A stretch of 5,634 nt of DNA from Acidobacteriota bacterium (GTDB lineage Bacteria > Acidobacteriota > UBA4820 > DSQY01): positions 1 through 5,634 of the forward strand of contig JAEMPZ010000209.1 in assembly GCA_022759065.1 (NCBI GenBank), given 5' to 3'. A model generated the notes under the pieces. That model searched no databases and had not been told where the DNA came from. It saw nothing but the letters and a program-made list of their open reading frames with translations. The translations under genes were made by a program, and so were the position numbers. Numbering within the stretch: the stretch's first letter is position 1; each line of letters begins with the position of its first letter. Below, piece by piece: positions 4,537 through 5,634 of this stretch.

Positions 4537-5553
4537 ATGAAACGATGGACGATCGCACCTGGAAAGGGCATTGAAACTCTTTCGCTGGAAGATGTTATGT
4601 CGCCAACGCCCGCCCCGGGCGAGGTGGCCGTGCGAGTCAAGGCCGTGTCGCTCAACTACCGCGACCTGGTGATCGCGAAATCCTTTTACGGAAAAGGCGT
4701 CAAACAACCAAGGCTCGTCCCCTGCTCCGACGGGGCCGGCGTGATAACCGCGGTTGGGAAGGGCGTCAGCAAGGTGAAGGTAGGCGATCGCGTGGCTGGG
4801 CTTTTCTTCCAGAAGTGGCCGGGCGGGCCGCCCTCTTTAGAAGCCCACCAGTCGGGCCTCGGCGGCGAGCTTGACGGAATGCTCCAAGAGGAAGTCTGCC
4901 TTCATGAAGAAGGGGTCACCTCCTTTCCATCTCGCTTCTCTTACGAAGAGGCCGCCTGCCTCCCGTGCGCCGCGCTCACGGCGTGGCACGCCCTATTTGA
5001 AAGGCTTCCTTTGAAGCCAGGCCAGACGGTGCTCACGATGGGCAGCGGCGGCGTCTCCGTTTTCGCTCTTCAGCTCGCCAAGGCGATGGGCGCGCGCGTC
5101 ATCGCCACTTCCAGCAGCAATGAAAAGATGGAAAGGCTTGTAAAAATCGGCGCTGACGCTGTCATAAACTACAAGGAGCGGCCCGACTGGGAGAAGGCGG
5201 TCAAAGAAGCCACGGCCGGCCGGGGCGTTGACCACGTCGTGGAAGTCGGCGGCGCGGGAACGCTCGAGCGCTCGGTGGCCTGCGCCGCCGTCGGCGGCCA
5301 TATCGCCCTCATTGGCGTCCTCGCGGGCCAGGGAAGCCTTTCCAACCCGTTTCTGCTCGTTGTCAAGAATGCCACCGTCAGCGGAATCTACGTCGGCTCC
5401 AAAGAGCACTTCGCCCGAATGAATGCTTTCATCGAAGAACATGCGATCAGGCCAATAATTGACCGGGTCTTTTCCTTCGCCGAAGCGCCAGCCGCTTACC
5501 GTCATCTGGAAAGCGGGAGCCACTTCGGCAAGGTGGTTGTATCATTGGGATGA
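4537..5553 (+). CDS. Zinc-independent MDR oxidoreductase (quinone oxidoreductase / alcohol dehydrogenase-like)
   Basis: A 338-residue soluble enzyme of the medium-chain dehydrogenase/reductase superfamily. The N-terminal GroES-like catalytic domain (about 1-125) contains LNYRD (39-43), where zinc alcohol dehydrogenases have the first Cys ligand, and SDGAGVITAVGKGVSKVKVGDRV (64-86). The structural-zinc cysteine lobe is absent. The Rossmann domain (about 130-270) contains TAWHALFERLPLKPGQ, the nucleotide loop GSGGVS (169-174), ATSSSNEK (190-197) after strand 2, GADAVINYK (205-213) and GRGVDHVVEVGG (228-239). A serine-rich loop after strand 2 instead of an acidic residue suits NADPH. Family members reduce quinones, enones or aldehydes; the substrate here cannot be told. 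The length is normal, the start is backed by AAGGAG, and the stop TGA is followed at once by an in-line TAG-containing spacer. No co-transcribed partner is visible. Confidence 0.88.
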   Translation: MKRWTIAPGKGIETLSLEDVMSPTPAPGEVAVRVKAVSLNYRDLVIAKSFYGKGVKQPRLVPCSDGAGVITAVGKGVSKVKVGDRVAGLFFQKWPGGPPSLEAHQSGLGGELDGMLQEEVCLHEEGVTSFPSRFSYEEAACLPCAALTAWHALFERLPLKPGQTVLTMGSGGVSVFALQLAKAMGARVIATSSSNEKMERLVKIGADAVINYKERPDWEKAVKEATAGRGVDHVVEVGGAGTLERSVACAAVGGHIALIGVLAGQGSLSNPFLLVVKNATVSGIYVGSKEHFARMNAFIEEHAIRPIIDRVFSFAEAPAAYRHLESGSHFGKVVVSLG

Positions 5554-5634
5554 TAGATGGCTGCTAGTGGGGAGAAGCGTGAATGATGGCAGGCCAGACG
5601 TTAGATGCCCAAAGTGAGCGAGGGAGATGGTGAG
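5554..5634. other. Downstream spacer, nothing clear
   Basis: This short purine-rich spacer runs to the window edge. GATGG/GATAG-like words recur, but I cannot see a regular 7-nt step or an inverted partner within the window. A 9-codon reading frame from ATG at 5557 has no ribosome binding site and is not called. It could be the left arm of another spacer repeat cut by the window end. Confidence 0.4.

Overview
This 5.6 kb window is a moderately GC-rich bacterial chromosome segment with four complete genes, all on the + strand: an M24 creatinase-fold metallopeptidase (191-1402), a TPR-like/HD-GYP protein (1586-3157), a short monofunctional proline dehydrogenase (3383-4282), and a zinc-independent MDR oxidoreductase (4537-5553). 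Each gene has a clear Shine-Dalgarno sequence about 5 nt before its ATG. Three of the starts chosen here differ from the longest open frame, because the 5' extensions are either translated repeat DNA or have no ribosome binding site. There is no phage, transposase, tRNA or rRNA gene. The gene set is too generic to name a phylum. The repeat style of the spacers resembles uncultured environmental bacteria, but that is an impression and was not tested.

Layout: 1-190 is a leader with pyrimidine-rich CATC and CTTCGTGCC repeats and a good extended -10 just before the peptidase gene. 1391-1530 is a large imperfect inverted repeat of 7-bp units (GTTAGGA left, AACTCTT right) that begins inside the 3' end of the peptidase gene and supplies its stop codon. 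3165-3304 holds a second one with a different unit (GTGACTG left, CAC-rich right). 3318-3377 is a compact promoter, 5'-UTR hairpin and ribosome binding site for proline dehydrogenase. 4328-4502 is a nested third element, with an outer GTATGAA/TTCATAC pair around an inner GTTAGGR/AACTCAA pair. 5554-5634 is downstream spacer with nothing clear in it.

Functional links: the peptidase family typically cleaves Xaa-Pro bonds and releases proline, and proline dehydrogenase oxidises proline to pyrroline-5-carboxylate, so the two could serve the same proline-peptide catabolism. However, they are separated by the HD-GYP gene and by repeat elements, and each appears to have its own promoter. I see no operon. 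The HD-GYP protein keeps the phosphohydrolase motifs and would be a c-di-GMP signalling protein with a helical-repeat sensor half. The MDR enzyme has no evident link to the others.

The most unusual part of the window is between the genes. Every gap carries 7-nt-periodic DNA, in three gaps arranged as inverted arms, with a different unit at each site and one arm usually much more uniform than the other. I know of no defined function for such elements.
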